A stretch of 64,000 nt of DNA from Sphingomonas sp. Leaf339. GTDB taxonomy: Bacteria > Pseudomonadota > Alphaproteobacteria > Sphingomonadales > Sphingomonadaceae. The notes beneath the pieces are model-generated. The model saw only the letters and a program-made list of their open reading frames with translations. It was not told where the DNA came from and made no database searches. The stretch covers positions 19,881 to 83,880 of the forward strand of contig NZ_LMRS01000061.1 in assembly GCF_001426195.1 (NCBI RefSeq), given 5' to 3'. A program made the translations under genes and the position numbers. Shown here in pieces: positions 41,776 through 50,592 of this stretch; within the stretch, counting starts at the first letter, position 1, and each line of letters opens with the position of its first letter.

Positions 41776-42000
41776 ATGGCGGGATCGACATGTTCCTTCC
41801 TGAGCGGTGCGGCGCTGTGCCTTTATGCCGTGTTTTCGCACCTGTACCGCAGCGCCTTCCCAATTTGGGCGGTAGTTATCCTCACCGTCGTTGGTGTCGG
41901 CACGATCTTTGTTGGACTGTTTCAGCTGATGATCGAACGCTGGGGAGTGCCCCTCGAACCACCGGGAAAACCTCCCGGAGAGCACAGCGCGAGGGGCTAA
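41776..42000 (+). CDS. Small two-helix membrane protein
   Basis: 74 residues with an N-terminal hydrophobic segment (TCSFLSGAALCLYAVFSHLY) and a second (IWAVVILTVVGVGTIFVGLF), then a proline-rich tail. It begins one base after the stop of the disrupted multidrug resistance gene and was probably co-transcribed with it. No family recognised. Confidence 0.6.
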   Translation: MAGSTCSFLSGAALCLYAVFSHLYRSAFPIWAVVILTVVGVGTIFVGLFQLMIERWGVPLEPPGKPPGEHSARG

Positions 42001-42200
42001 CGATCTTCGAATATGTTGTGTCAAAACCGAGCGGTCGTGACACTCGGCGAAGGGCAGCTTTCCACCATGCCGACCGAAAGCTGCCTATCGCCTAACCATT
42101 AATTCCGCACGTTCCGCAGCCGATCGCGTCGAATGACCGCTTTCGCCCAGTTATTGCCCTTTATGCGTTGTGCCAGACTTCCCAAAACCGGACATCATCC
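42001..42200. other. Short intergenic stretch with a lone repeat-like box
   Basis: A single GAATGACCGCTTTCG at 42131 resembles box A of the 35-nt repeat, but no box B follows at the right distance. No gene seen. Confidence 0.35.
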
Positions 42201-42884
42201 TCAGTCGTTATCCGGGTTCACGTTGGCGGAGAAGAGACGTGTAATAGCCTCCTCTAAGGTTCGTTGATCAAGCCTACGTTGCACAGGGCATTCCGCTATC
42301 CGCGTCGCCTCAACACGCCAACGCTGAGCTGACTGACGAGCAGGATTCCACCCACTTCCGCCACCGCGATCAATACTTCCTCCCCAACTCTCGGACAGGT
42401 AGTTCATATTAAGTATTTTGCTGTTATATCGACCGCTTAGATCTAACCTGCTGTTTATAGCATCCATGCCAATCATCGTGCTTGGCGTGGTACATGATCG
42501 ACGGCCGGCAATTTTACCATCCTCAATTTTCAGCTTCAGCCTAGTGCAAATCATGCCGCGTGGCAGCGCTGATTGATCTCCGGCTAGCTTGTGAAGAGAC
42601 TGCTCTAATGCGCCATCTTCTAAACATGTCGTAAAGGCAAAGCCCCTAATGCTCCCGCCACCATATACAAGCGTAGGTGACCGGCGAAACCGCCAGAGCC
42701 CGCCCCGGAGTTGTGGTTTTGAACCAGTGATGACAATATCGGCATCAGGTCCAATGACCACAATTGGCGGAGTATCCTGTGGTAGGGCTTCTGCTGCCTG
42801 CGGAGGCGGCATAGCATGCAGGACTGAAAGTCCCAAGCCACCCGCAATTACAATGATTGTCGCCCACTTGATGACGTTCAGCAT
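42201..42884 (-). CDS. Hypothetical exported protein
   Basis: 227 residues with a signal or anchor segment (VIKWATIIVIAGGLGLSVLH). The mature part has spaced cysteines (TTCLEDG, MICTRLKLKIEDGKIAGRRSC, IAECPV) and a beta-rich pattern with YNSKILNMNYL, somewhat like DUF3617-type periplasmic proteins, but the match is not certain. GC at third positions is lower than in flanking core genes, in keeping with the accessory island. Confidence 0.6.
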   Translation of the reverse strand: MLNVIKWATIIVIAGGLGLSVLHAMPPPQAAEALPQDTPPIVVIGPDADIVITGSKPQLRGGLWRFRRSPTLVYGGGSIRGFAFTTCLEDGALEQSLHKLAGDQSALPRGMICTRLKLKIEDGKIAGRRSCTTPSTMIGMDAINSRLDLSGRYNSKILNMNYLSESWGGSIDRGGGSGWNPARQSAQRWRVEATRIAECPVQRRLDQRTLEEAITRLFSANVNPDND

Positions 42885-43238
42885 TCAGCCTCCTCCCTAT
42901 ACCTAAGATCGGGACTGTGCTCGTCCGTCGACGACGATGGTATGACAGCATGCTATCTGAGAACAGCATCGAAATGCTATAGGGCATCACCGGCAGATAT
43001 TTGGGAAACTCCTACCCGGCATCTGTGCCCACAGGACCGGCAGATTGTCCATTCTCGCGAATTGAACGTCCGCTGAGCGCCCTTTGTGTGCCCAAACCGG
43101 CCGGACCGCAAACCACCACTAAAAGGCGTTCGAAGCCCCTGCTCGACAAGATGGAAAAAAAGCAGTCGAGGCCAGCGGTTCCCACAAGCGACCAGTTCGG
43201 CTTCCACTAAAACGTGAAGCAGAGTTCAAAATTACCGG

Positions 43239-43580
43239 TCAGTCGTCTGGATCTAAAATTTGTAATGGATCGAAATTGAAAATTTCCGGAAACTGTGCCC
43301 TCAACGTATTGCCAATTATCATCTTAGAGGCGTGCTTCGTTTCCCATCGCCGCTGCTGTCTACTTTTTGGAATCGTACATTTATTATCCATGGTAATAGC
43401 TGAGGATGCCTTCTCCATGGCAATAATAGCGTCAAAACCACCCTCATGGCTAGCCGCTGCCATTATTATAGAAATGGCTGCATCAATGGTAAGACCATTT
43501 GATTGACTAAATGATCTAAGCAATATGACGGCATCGCTGAGCTGCGTCTTAAAAGTATCACTTGAAACATCAATGTTCAT
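43239..43580 (-). CDS. AT-rich orphan gene of unknown function
   Basis: 113 residues from the ATG at 43580, with GGAGG 10 nt upstream (a GTG at 43589 would sit too close to it). Largely helical: TQLSDAVILLRSFSQSNGL, AAISIIMAAASHEGG, then a basic stretch (KSRQQRRWETKHASK) and an acidic end (LQILDPDD). No membrane segment or signal. Base composition is clearly more AT-rich than the window, suggesting transfer. The ribosome site is inside a predicted hairpin. No family recognised. Confidence 0.6.
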   Translation of the reverse strand: MNIDVSSDTFKTQLSDAVILLRSFSQSNGLTIDAAISIIMAAASHEGGFDAIIAMEKASSAITMDNKCTIPKSRQQRRWETKHASKMIIGNTLRAQFPEIFNFDPLQILDPDD

Positions 43581-43588
43581 CGACGTCA

Positions 43589-43770
43589 CGCCTCCGGCAG
43601 TTCAGAGGCGACCCGGCGTAAGCCGGGCGTTGGAAACCCTGCGCTAGGACAAGGCGCTGCCGCCTTTGGGCAAGCCTTGGACATGCGCGACAGCCGCCCG
43701 GCCGAAATGCTCGACCGGACCTAGCGATTGTCGGGGTTTCCACGCCCCGCGGACGGGATATACCGTCCGC
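43589..43770 (-). ncRNA. Structured leader or small RNA region upstream of the AT-rich gene
   Basis: On the minus strand four structures come in a row. GCGGACGG/CCGTCCGC (43749-43770) is followed by a long imperfect inverted repeat pairing 43720-43747 with 43625-43648 (GGGCGTGGAAACCC type arms). Next are GCCGGG/CCCGGC (43612-43627) and CGCCTC/GAGGCG (43589-43610), whose stem covers the GGAGG of the next gene. The type is a guess: leader, small RNA or recombination site all fit. A plus-strand frame across it ends MRDSRPAEMLDRT but has no good start. Confidence 0.4.
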
Positions 43771-44393
43771 ATGGGCTGCGTTACAAAGCTTCCGTAATAG
43801 TGCAAGACCGTTCTGAGCTCGTGAACGGCGGATGGCTACGTTTGCGAAAACATCAATGAAACCGTTGGGCCGAAGTTCGGCGATAAGATTGGCGCAGGCG
43901 CAAGTATGACCGTATGCGTAAGCCGTCGGGTCTGACGTGATCTTAGTTTATTCCTCGCATTGACCAAGTAGCGGCTTGCTAAAGAATAAGCCGATTGTGC
44001 ATAAGCAATTGCGTAACGGCATTTCGATATACAAAGAATTCGAGGCTGAGTGCGATAGTATTAGGCTGCGTTGACATCGTTTTATACCGTGGAAGATGTG
44101 CTAGACACCAAAATCGCAAAATTTAATGACCATTACATTTTTAATTAAATCTATTTCAGCCGATACAAAAAGTAGAGAGCACGGCTAGGGCAAGCAATCC
44201 CGATTTGAGAGAGGCTACACCAGCTGCCCAACAGCGTTAGCGGTTCGGCTATCAAACGCGGCGCATCTTGCCCTATCCGACTGTGTGAGAACAAACCGTA
44301 ATAAAACGCAGCGAGCCTAAGGCCCCGAAGGTCTGACCGTGCGCTGTTGGAAGGTACAGATGTGCGCCACCGGCCGGCAGACCCTTGCACGGG
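43771..44393. other. AT-rich intergenic region of the island
   Basis: About 620 bp of low-GC sequence between the structured region and the IS5 element. Short frames exist on both strands, but none has a ribosome site and protein-like composition. It may be degraded mobile DNA. Confidence 0.45.
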
Positions 44394-44397
44394 CTAG

Positions 44398-45239
44398 GGC
44401 CCAAACCCAATCAGCGGCTTGAAGGAGTGAGACTTTCCTGATTCACCGGTGGTGTGGATCAAGGGAGGTGCGTGATGGCGCTGTTCTGGTTGTCTGATGA
44501 GGCATGGGCGGCGATCGAGCCGCATCTGCCGAAGAACCAGCCCGGTGCCCGGCGGGTGGATGACCGTCGGGTGATCTCGGGTATCCTTCATGTGCTGAAG
44601 GTCGGTTGCCGCTGGTGCGACTGCCCGCCCGATTACGGACCGTCGACGACGATCTACAACCGCTTCAACCGCTGGTCGCACCGCGGCTTCTGGCTGAAGC
44701 TGCTCGACGCCCTGGTGGACACCGGCGCGGTCACGAAAAGCACCTCGATCGACAGCACCTACGTCAAGGCACAGCGCGCGGCGTTCGGCGCAAAAGGGGG
44801 CGCTCGACGCAGGCGATCGGCCGCTCGCGCGGTGGCTGGACCACCAAGGTCCACGCGCTCACCGACGTTATCGGGCGCCCCTATGCGCTGATGCTGACCG
44901 CCGGCAACGTCAGCGATGTGAAGGCGGCACCGGCGCTTCTCGAACGCGCCGGGCGCATGCGCTACCTGCTCGGCGACAAAGGCTACGACGCCGAGAGGCT
45001 GCGGCGCTCCCTGCGCGATGGAGGCGCTGTTCCGGTCATCCCGGGCCGGCGCAACCGCAAGCGCACCATCCGCTACGACAAGGACCGCTATCGCGGCCGC
45101 CACCTCATCGAAAACGCCTTCTGCCGCCTCAAGGACTTCCGCCGCGTCGCTACCCGCTACGACAAGCTGGCCGCCAATTTCCTCTCAGGCGTCGCGCTCG
45201 CAACAGCTATCGCGTTCTGGCTCTGAATGAGTCTCAACC
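44398..45239 (+). mobile_element. IS5-family (IS427-like) insertion sequence, 842 bp
   Basis: The element is flanked by CTAG at 44394-44397 and 45240-45243. Its ends form an imperfect inverted repeat beginning GG with a shared core near CA-TCAG. The transposase is split over two frames by a -1 shift, usual for IS427-group elements. Boundaries rest on the CTAG duplication and the weak inverted repeat. Confidence 0.8.
44475..45226 (+). CDS. IS5-family transposase with -1 frameshift
   Basis: Frame 1 from the ATG at 44475 (GGGAGG upstream) encodes the N-terminal half: LSDEAWAAIEPHLPKNQPG, GCRWCDCPPDYGP, and the first Asp in SIDSTYVKA. At AAAAGGG (44792-44798) the ribosome can slip back one base; the other frame then continues RGRSTQAIGRSRGGWTTKVH, LLGDKGYDAERLR and RGRHLIENAFCRLKDFRR with the remaining DDE residues. 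The combined product is about 250 residues, the normal size. Confidence 0.88.
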
Positions 45240-45243
45240 CTAG

Positions 45244-45409
45244 TGGTACCTTCCCGACCACTTTGAAAGGCGACTTAACACCGTCGAGACGCTTAGAACA
45301 GTAAGCCAGCAGTTTAACGAGCATAAATTATCTAGGGTGAAACGTGCCTAGGCAACTAATTCTTCCTGATATTTTGAACGCTGACTGCATAATTTTGGTA
45401 TCAAGATAA
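45244..45409. other. AT-rich junction next to a truncated gene
   Basis: 165 bp of AT-rich sequence between the IS5 element and the broken glycosyltransferase. No gene seen. The truncation point at about 45409 is not the IS end, so a separate event removed the 5' part of the gene. Confidence 0.4.
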
Positions 45410-46021
45410 TACGAACTGGGGCTGCGCATCGCCGAAATGGGCGGGCGCGGATTGTTCGCGCGGGTGACGGACGAGCGGGGCGATCTGGTGGCGGTGCGGG
45501 CGTATTTTCCGGCGACGCTTGGCACGGCGGTCCGCCAGAAAGCCCGCTGGATTACTGGCATTGCGCTGGTCGGTTGGGACCGGGTCGGCTGGGCGCGGCC
45601 TTTGGCGATGGTGGACCATTGGATGCGGATGCGCGACCGGCGTGCGCCGATCGCGGTGCTGGTGCTGGGGGCGGCTTATCTGTCGATCGTCGCGTGGCTG
45701 GCCTCGGTCGTGTCCCATGGCTTGACCGGTGTGCCGGTTGCACCGGTGCCGGATGCGGTTCGGCTGTTGTTGATCGTGAACGCCTGGCTTCTCGGCTGGC
45801 GGCTGATCGTCCGGGCGGCGTTCACGGGGCGGACCTATGGCTGGCGTGAGGCGATGTGGTCGGTCCCGCGGCTGGTCGTCGGCAACCTGATCGCTTTGCT
45901 CGCGGCTGGGCGGGCGATTTGGCGATACATCTGGATGCTGCGCGGCGCGGCACCTGCATGGGACAAGACGCGACATGAGTTCCCCGCGTTCGACCAGCCG
46001 ATCGATGTGGTGGCGTCGTGA
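45410..46021 (+). pseudogene. NfrB-like glycosyltransferase, 5' end missing
   Basis: The frame opens at YELGLRIAEMGGRGLF, the middle of a family 2 glycosyltransferase domain, and continues QKARWITGIALVGWDRVGW (the QxxRW processivity motif) and three membrane helices. This fits the membrane glycosyltransferase half of bacteriophage N4 adsorption protein B-like proteins. The GT-A domain with the DXD motif is gone, so it should be inactive. GC composition is that of the core genome, unlike the island to its left. The stop overlaps the next gene's GTG. Confidence 0.8.
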
Positions 46022-46998
46022 GGGGCGGGCGGCCGTTCCGCTTTCTGGCGGTCACGCTGGGCGGCTGGACGATGGTGCGGGCGGCGCTGTTGTGGCCGAC
46101 GATCGATTCGGTGCCGGCATTGATCCGGGCGATCGCTCCGCCAGCGGCGGCGGAGTCGTTCTTTGCCAGGGCGCCGGTGCGGACGGGGGACGCGAAGACC
46201 GTCGTTGCCGATCGGACCGCCTCGGTCAAAAAGCTGGCGGTGGTTGAGCAGCCCGGTTTCGTGGCGGCTACGCCGGATATTGCCGTGCCTTCTGCGCCAG
46301 ATCTGCAAGTAGCGGCCGATGCTACACCCATCCAACCGCCACCCCAGCGACCAACCCCATTGGCGACGGCGCCAGCACGACTCGCCGGCAGTATTTGGGG
46401 CATTGCCCGCAACGGCAGCGGCGGCGCCTTGCCCGGCGGGCAGCTGGGTGGATCGCAGGCGGGATTTCGCCTGACCTACGCGTTGGGAGAGGCGCGGCGG
46501 GTCGCGCTGGCGGCGCGGGTGTCCAGCCCGTTGCGTGGGCGTGGGCGCGAGATGGCGTTGGGCGTTGACTGGCAACCCACGGCGCTGCCCCTGCACATCA
46601 TCGCCGAGCAGCGGATCGCACTCGACGGCGGCAAGGGCGGCCCGGCGCTGATGGTGATCGGCGGCGTCGATCCGGTGCCGGTCGCGTTGGGCTTCCGGCT
46701 TGGAGCCTATGGACCGGCAGGAGCGATCGCCCGTGATCGGATCGAGCCGTTCGTCGATGGCGCGGCGCGGTTGACCAAACCCGTGGCGACGATTGGGCAG
46801 GCGCGTATCGATCTGGGTGTCGGCAGTTGGGGCGGGGCGCAGCGCGGCGCGGCGCGGCTGGACGTCGGTCCCAGTGCCGCGCTGGTGGTGCCGGTCGCCG
46901 AGCGGACAGTACGGATGACGCTCGACTGGCGACAGCGGATTTCGGGCGATGCGCGGCCGGGATCGGGGCCGGCGCTGACGATCGGCAGCGACTTTTAA
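46018..46998 (+). CDS. Hypothetical protein with beta-rich C-terminal domain
   Basis: 326 residues from the GTG at 46018, overlapping the upstream stop by 4 nt. An N-terminal hydrophobic segment (FLAVTLGGWTMVRAALLW) is followed by a proline-rich spacer to about residue 120. The rest is rich in alternating hydrophobic residues (GFRLTYALGEARRVALAARVS, GRGREMALGVDWQ) like an outer-membrane barrel or NfrA C-terminal part. Coupling to the NfrB-like gene suggests an NfrA-related export partner; this is inference. Confidence 0.55.
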   Translation: MRGGRPFRFLAVTLGGWTMVRAALLWPTIDSVPALIRAIAPPAAAESFFARAPVRTGDAKTVVADRTASVKKLAVVEQPGFVAATPDIAVPSAPDLQVAADATPIQPPPQRPTPLATAPARLAGSIWGIARNGSGGALPGGQLGGSQAGFRLTYALGEARRVALAARVSSPLRGRGREMALGVDWQPTALPLHIIAEQRIALDGGKGGPALMVIGGVDPVPVALGFRLGAYGPAGAIARDRIEPFVDGAARLTKPVATIGQARIDLGVGSWGGAQRGAARLDVGPSAALVVPVAERTVRMTLDWRQRISGDARPGSGPALTIGSDF

Positions 46999-47024
46999 AC
47001 AGAGCCGCGCTAACGGGTCGGGCC

Positions 47025-47939
47025 GTGGACTTGTATCTTCCCGTCGCCAACCTGTCAGTCAATGCGCTGGTGATCGTGCTGCTCGGCGGCGGCGTGGGCC
47101 TGTTGTCGGGCATGTTCGGTGTCGGCGGGGGTTTCCTGACGACGCCGCTGCTGATCGTCTATGGTATCCCGCCGACTGTCGCTGCCGCCTCGTCCGCCAG
47201 TCAGGTGACGGGGGCCAGCGTGTCGGGCGTCTTCGCGCATGTCCGCCGTGGCGGGGTCGATTTCAAGATGGGCGGCGTGCTGGTCGCGGGGGGTGTCCTG
47301 GGCACCTTTGCAGGGGCATGGATATTTCGCCGGCTGCAGGAACTGGGGCAGATCGATACGGTCATCGCCATCATTTATGTCCTGATGCTGGGATCGATCG
47401 GCGGCCTGATGGCGAAGGAATCGCTCGTCGCGATCGGCCTGTCGCGGCGAGGCCAACCCCCGCGGGCGCGCAAGCGGCGGCATCATCCATTGGTCGCATA
47501 CCTGCCGTTCCGGACGCGTTTCTATGCGTCGGGGCTTTATATCTCGCCGCTCGCGCCGCTGATGCTGGGGTTCGCGACCGGCATGTTGACGATCCTGCTG
47601 GGGATCGGTGGCGGCTTCATCCTGGTGCCGGCGATGATCTATCTGATCGGCATGGCGACCGGTGTGGTGGTCGGCACCAGCCTGTTCCAGACGCTGTTCG
47701 TCACCGCCGTCGCGACGATGGTGCATGCCACGACAACGCGGGCGGTGGATATCGTGCTGGCGGGGCTGTTGCTGGTCGGATCGGTCGTCGGCGCGCAGGT
47801 CGGCGCGCGGCTGGCGACGAAGGTGAAGCCGGAATATCTGCGGCTGGCGCTGGCCCTAATGGTGCTTGCGGTTGGCGTGCGGATCTTGCTGGGGCTGGTG
47901 TGGCGGCCAGAGGATATTTTCACGGTGACGATCTCGTGA
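47025..47939 (+). CDS. TauE/SafE family permease
   Basis: 304 residues from a GTG at 47025. About eight membrane helices in two halves, each with the family glycine motif: GGGVGLLSGMFGVGGGFLTTP and FATGMLTILLGIGGGFILVP. A basic cytoplasmic loop (RRGQPPRARKRRHHP) joins them. These permeases export or import sulfite, sulfonates or related anions. The stop overlaps the GTG of the next gene by 3 nt. Confidence 0.88.
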   Translation: MDLYLPVANLSVNALVIVLLGGGVGLLSGMFGVGGGFLTTPLLIVYGIPPTVAAASSASQVTGASVSGVFAHVRRGGVDFKMGGVLVAGGVLGTFAGAWIFRRLQELGQIDTVIAIIYVLMLGSIGGLMAKESLVAIGLSRRGQPPRARKRRHHPLVAYLPFRTRFYASGLYISPLAPLMLGFATGMLTILLGIGGGFILVPAMIYLIGMATGVVVGTSLFQTLFVTAVATMVHATTTRAVDIVLAGLLLVGSVVGAQVGARLATKVKPEYLRLALALMVLAVGVRILLGLVWRPEDIFTVTIS

Positions 47940-48700
47940 AGGTCGCCGCCCTGATCCTGGCGCTGTCATCGCCGTTATTGCTGGCGCAGGCGAAACCCGT
48001 GTTGGTGCCGGACGTGTCGCAGCGCGAGATCGAGATCGTCTATAGCTTCACTGGCGCCAACCTGTTGCTGTTCGGGGCGATCCTGTATCCCGGTGGCCGC
48101 GTGCCGGCGGGGGAGCGACCGGCAGAGGTCGTGGTGGTCGTGAAGGGACCGACCGAATCGATCCTGATCCGTGAAAAGGAAAAGGTCGCCGGCATCTGGG
48201 TGAATGCGGACCATGCCCGGTATCGCTCGGCGCCGTCCTTCTATGCGATCGCGTCGTCGCGGCCGATCGGGGAACTGGTCGATGACCGGACACGGGCGAT
48301 TTACGAGTTGGGACTCGACAGCCTGCAACTGTCGCCGGTGTCGACCGCGCCGGCCGAGGAACAGGCGCGGTTCGGCCGGGGGCTCGTCGATCTGAAGAGT
48401 CGGGCGGGCCTGTATGTCGAGGCGCCGCATGCGGTCGAGATCACCGATGGCGTGCTGTACCGGGCGCGGGTCACGATCCCGGCACGGGTGCCGGTGGGGC
48501 GCTTTACCGCGGAGACGTTCCTGATCCGTGACGGGCGGGTGCTGGCAGCCGCGGTGCGCGACATCGACATTCGCAAATCCGGGTTCGAGCGGTTCGTGGC
48601 ACGGGCGGCGGAGCGATCGTCGATCCTGTATGGCCTGACGGCGGTGGCGCTGTCGGTAGGGCTCGGCTGGTTCGCGGGATGGGTGGCGCGTCGGCTGTAA
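47936..48700 (+). CDS. TIGR02186-like membrane-anchored protein
   Basis: 254 residues from the GTG at 47936, overlapping the permease stop. A signal peptide (VAALILALSSPLLLAQA) leads into a periplasmic domain with VPDVSQREIEIVYSFTGANLLLFGAI and VVVVKGPTESILIREKEKVAGIW, and a single C-terminal helix (LYGLTAVALSVGLGWFAGW). This matches the TIGR02186 family, found beside TauE-type permeases in alphaproteobacteria. Its role in transport is unknown. Confidence 0.85.
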   Translation: MKVAALILALSSPLLLAQAKPVLVPDVSQREIEIVYSFTGANLLLFGAILYPGGRVPAGERPAEVVVVVKGPTESILIREKEKVAGIWVNADHARYRSAPSFYAIASSRPIGELVDDRTRAIYELGLDSLQLSPVSTAPAEEQARFGRGLVDLKSRAGLYVEAPHAVEITDGVLYRARVTIPARVPVGRFTAETFLIRDGRVLAAAVRDIDIRKSGFERFVARAAERSSILYGLTAVALSVGLGWFAGWVARRL

Positions 48701-48770
48701 AAAATAGCCGGTCATCCGATGTTTACCGATCCGCCGGTATCGATGCTGTCTTACCCAGTGAAAGCATCCA

Positions 48771-50417
48771 ATGTCCGAATTGCCCAGACACGACGCCTTT
48801 GTCGATGCGACACCGATGGATGCGGACCGATCGATCGGCTGGGTCTTCGCGATTGCCGGATCGTCGAGCCGCGTGCTGATCGATCGGGCGGCGGTCGAGG
48901 GGATCGCCGGCCATCCCGATCCGGTCGTCGCGGCGGCCGGGCAGATGGGCAGCCAGGTCAAGATGCGGGTCGGCGGGTCGTGGCTCATCGCCAATGTCCG
49001 CGCGCTGAAACTGGACGACGCGGCCGGCACGACAATCGCGGCGGACATCGATTTCCTGGGGGAGGGTGACGAGGAACGGCTGACGGGCAAGCTCTATAGC
49101 TTCCGGCGCGGCGTGACGCGGTATCCGATGCCGGGATGCGAGGTGTTCCCCGTCACGACCGCCGATCTGCGCCAGATCTATGCGGCGGTCGACCGGGCGC
49201 ATATCGAGATCGGCACCGTCTATCCGACCACCGACGTGCGGGCGGCGCTATATGTCGATGCGATGCTGGGCAAGCATTTTGCACTGGTCGGATCGACCGG
49301 TACCGGCAAATCGACGGCTGCGGCGCTGATCCTGCACCGCATCTGCGATCTGGCGCCGCAGGGCCATATTGTGATGATCGATCCGCACGGCGAATATGCC
49401 GCGGCGTTCGGCGGCAACGGCGCGATCTTCGACGTGTCGAATTTGCAGATGCCGTACTGGCTGATGAATTTCGAGGAACATTGCGAGGTGTTCCTGACCA
49501 CGTCGGGATCGCAGCGGCAGATCGACGCCGACATACTGGCCAAATGCCTGTTGATGGCCAAGGCGAAGAGCCGGCTGGGCCAGGAAATTCCCAAACTGAC
49601 GGTCGATGCGCCGATCCCCTATCTGTTGTCCGACCTGACCAACCTGATCGCGCTGGAGATGGGCAAGATGGACCGGGCCGGCGATACCGCGCCCTATCTG
49701 CGGCTGAAGACCAAGATCGACGAGATCAAGGCCGATCCTCGTTACGGCTTCATGTTCTCCGGTATGCTGGTCGCCGATACGATGGCCGAATTCCTACGCC
49801 GCATCTTCCGCCTGCCGGGCGAGGGGAAGCCGATCTCGATCGTCGACGTGTCGGGTGTGCCGTCTGACATTACGGCGGTGGTCGTCGCGATGCTGAGCCG
49901 GATGACGTTCGATTATGCGATCTGGGCACGGGGGGAAGCGCAGCGGCCGATCCTGCTCGTTTGCGAGGAAGCACACCGGTATATTCCGTCCGGCCGGGAA
50001 ACCGACAGCGCGGTCGGCCGCATCCTGGGGCGGATCGCGAAAGAGGGGCGCAAATACGGCGTCTCGCTGGGCCTCATCACGCAGCGGCCGTCCGATCTGG
50101 CGGAGGGGGTGCTGTCGCAGTGCGGCACAATCATCTCGATGCGGCTCAACAACGATCGCGATCAGGCGTTCGTGCGGGCGGCGATGCCGGAGGGCGCGCG
50201 CGGTTTCCTCGATTCGATCCCTGCGCTGCGTAATCGGGAGGGGATCGTCTGCGGCGAGGGTGTCGCGATCCCGATCCGGGTGGCGTTCGATGCACTGGTG
50301 GAGGCGAAGCGGCCGGCGTCGGACGATCCACTGTTCTCGCAATTGTGGCGCGACGTCGGCGGCGAGGAGGCGATCATCGGCCGGGTCATCAAGCGGTGGC
50401 GGTCGCAGGGGAAATGA
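48771..50417 (+). CDS. HerA-like ATPase with DUF87 domain
   Basis: 548 residues. A beta-rich N-terminal HAS-barrel-like domain (to about 150) is followed by the ATPase with Walker A GSTGTGKST (174-182), IDPHGEYAAAF, a Walker B region ILLVCEEAHRYIP and the sensor-like ITQRPSDLAE. Such hexameric ATPases act in DNA processing or defence, usually with the nuclease NurA or other partners; no nuclease gene is adjacent here. Start ATG at 48771 leaves 70 nt after the previous gene. Confidence 0.88.
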   Translation: MSELPRHDAFVDATPMDADRSIGWVFAIAGSSSRVLIDRAAVEGIAGHPDPVVAAAGQMGSQVKMRVGGSWLIANVRALKLDDAAGTTIAADIDFLGEGDEERLTGKLYSFRRGVTRYPMPGCEVFPVTTADLRQIYAAVDRAHIEIGTVYPTTDVRAALYVDAMLGKHFALVGSTGTGKSTAAALILHRICDLAPQGHIVMIDPHGEYAAAFGGNGAIFDVSNLQMPYWLMNFEEHCEVFLTTSGSQRQIDADILAKCLLMAKAKSRLGQEIPKLTVDAPIPYLLSDLTNLIALEMGKMDRAGDTAPYLRLKTKIDEIKADPRYGFMFSGMLVADTMAEFLRRIFRLPGEGKPISIVDVSGVPSDITAVVVAMLSRMTFDYAIWARGEAQRPILLVCEEAHRYIPSGRETDSAVGRILGRIAKEGRKYGVSLGLITQRPSDLAEGVLSQCGTIISMRLNNDRDQAFVRAAMPEGARGFLDSIPALRNREGIVCGEGVAIPIRVAFDALVEAKRPASDDPLFSQLWRDVGGEEAIIGRVIKRWRSQGK

Positions 50418-50450
50418 CGCGGAAAGTCCCGAAAGTCACACCCGCACACG

Positions 50451-50468
50451 CGTGCGCGATCGCGCACG
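50451..50468. repeat. 18-bp GC-rich perfect palindrome between convergent genes
   Basis: CGTGCGCGATCGCGCACG is self-complementary and lies between the stops of the HerA-like ATPase and egtD. It has no T-run. It may act as a bidirectional stop or as a protein site. Confidence 0.6.
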
Positions 50469-50570
50469 AGTCGGTCGTGGGGCGTCGGCTGGGGTTCGTT
50501 GGACGGTGAGAAAGAGCAATCCTCGCGGCTTATAACCGGCGTGGGTTGTGTAGGACATCGGACTTGCCCG

Positions 50571-50587
50571 CCTCCGCTGGGGAGGCA
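50571..50587 (-). terminator. Possible hairpin after egtD
   Basis: A 6-bp stem (GCCTCC / GGAGGC) lies 6 nt past the egtD stop on the minus strand. Weak, without a clear T-run. Confidence 0.35.
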
Positions 50588-50592
50588 TGTCG

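Noticed and set aside
43589..43770. Inverted repeats considered as an integron attC site
   Set aside because: The flanking core sites (RYYYAAC and GTTRRRY) are not both present, so a cassette site is not supported.
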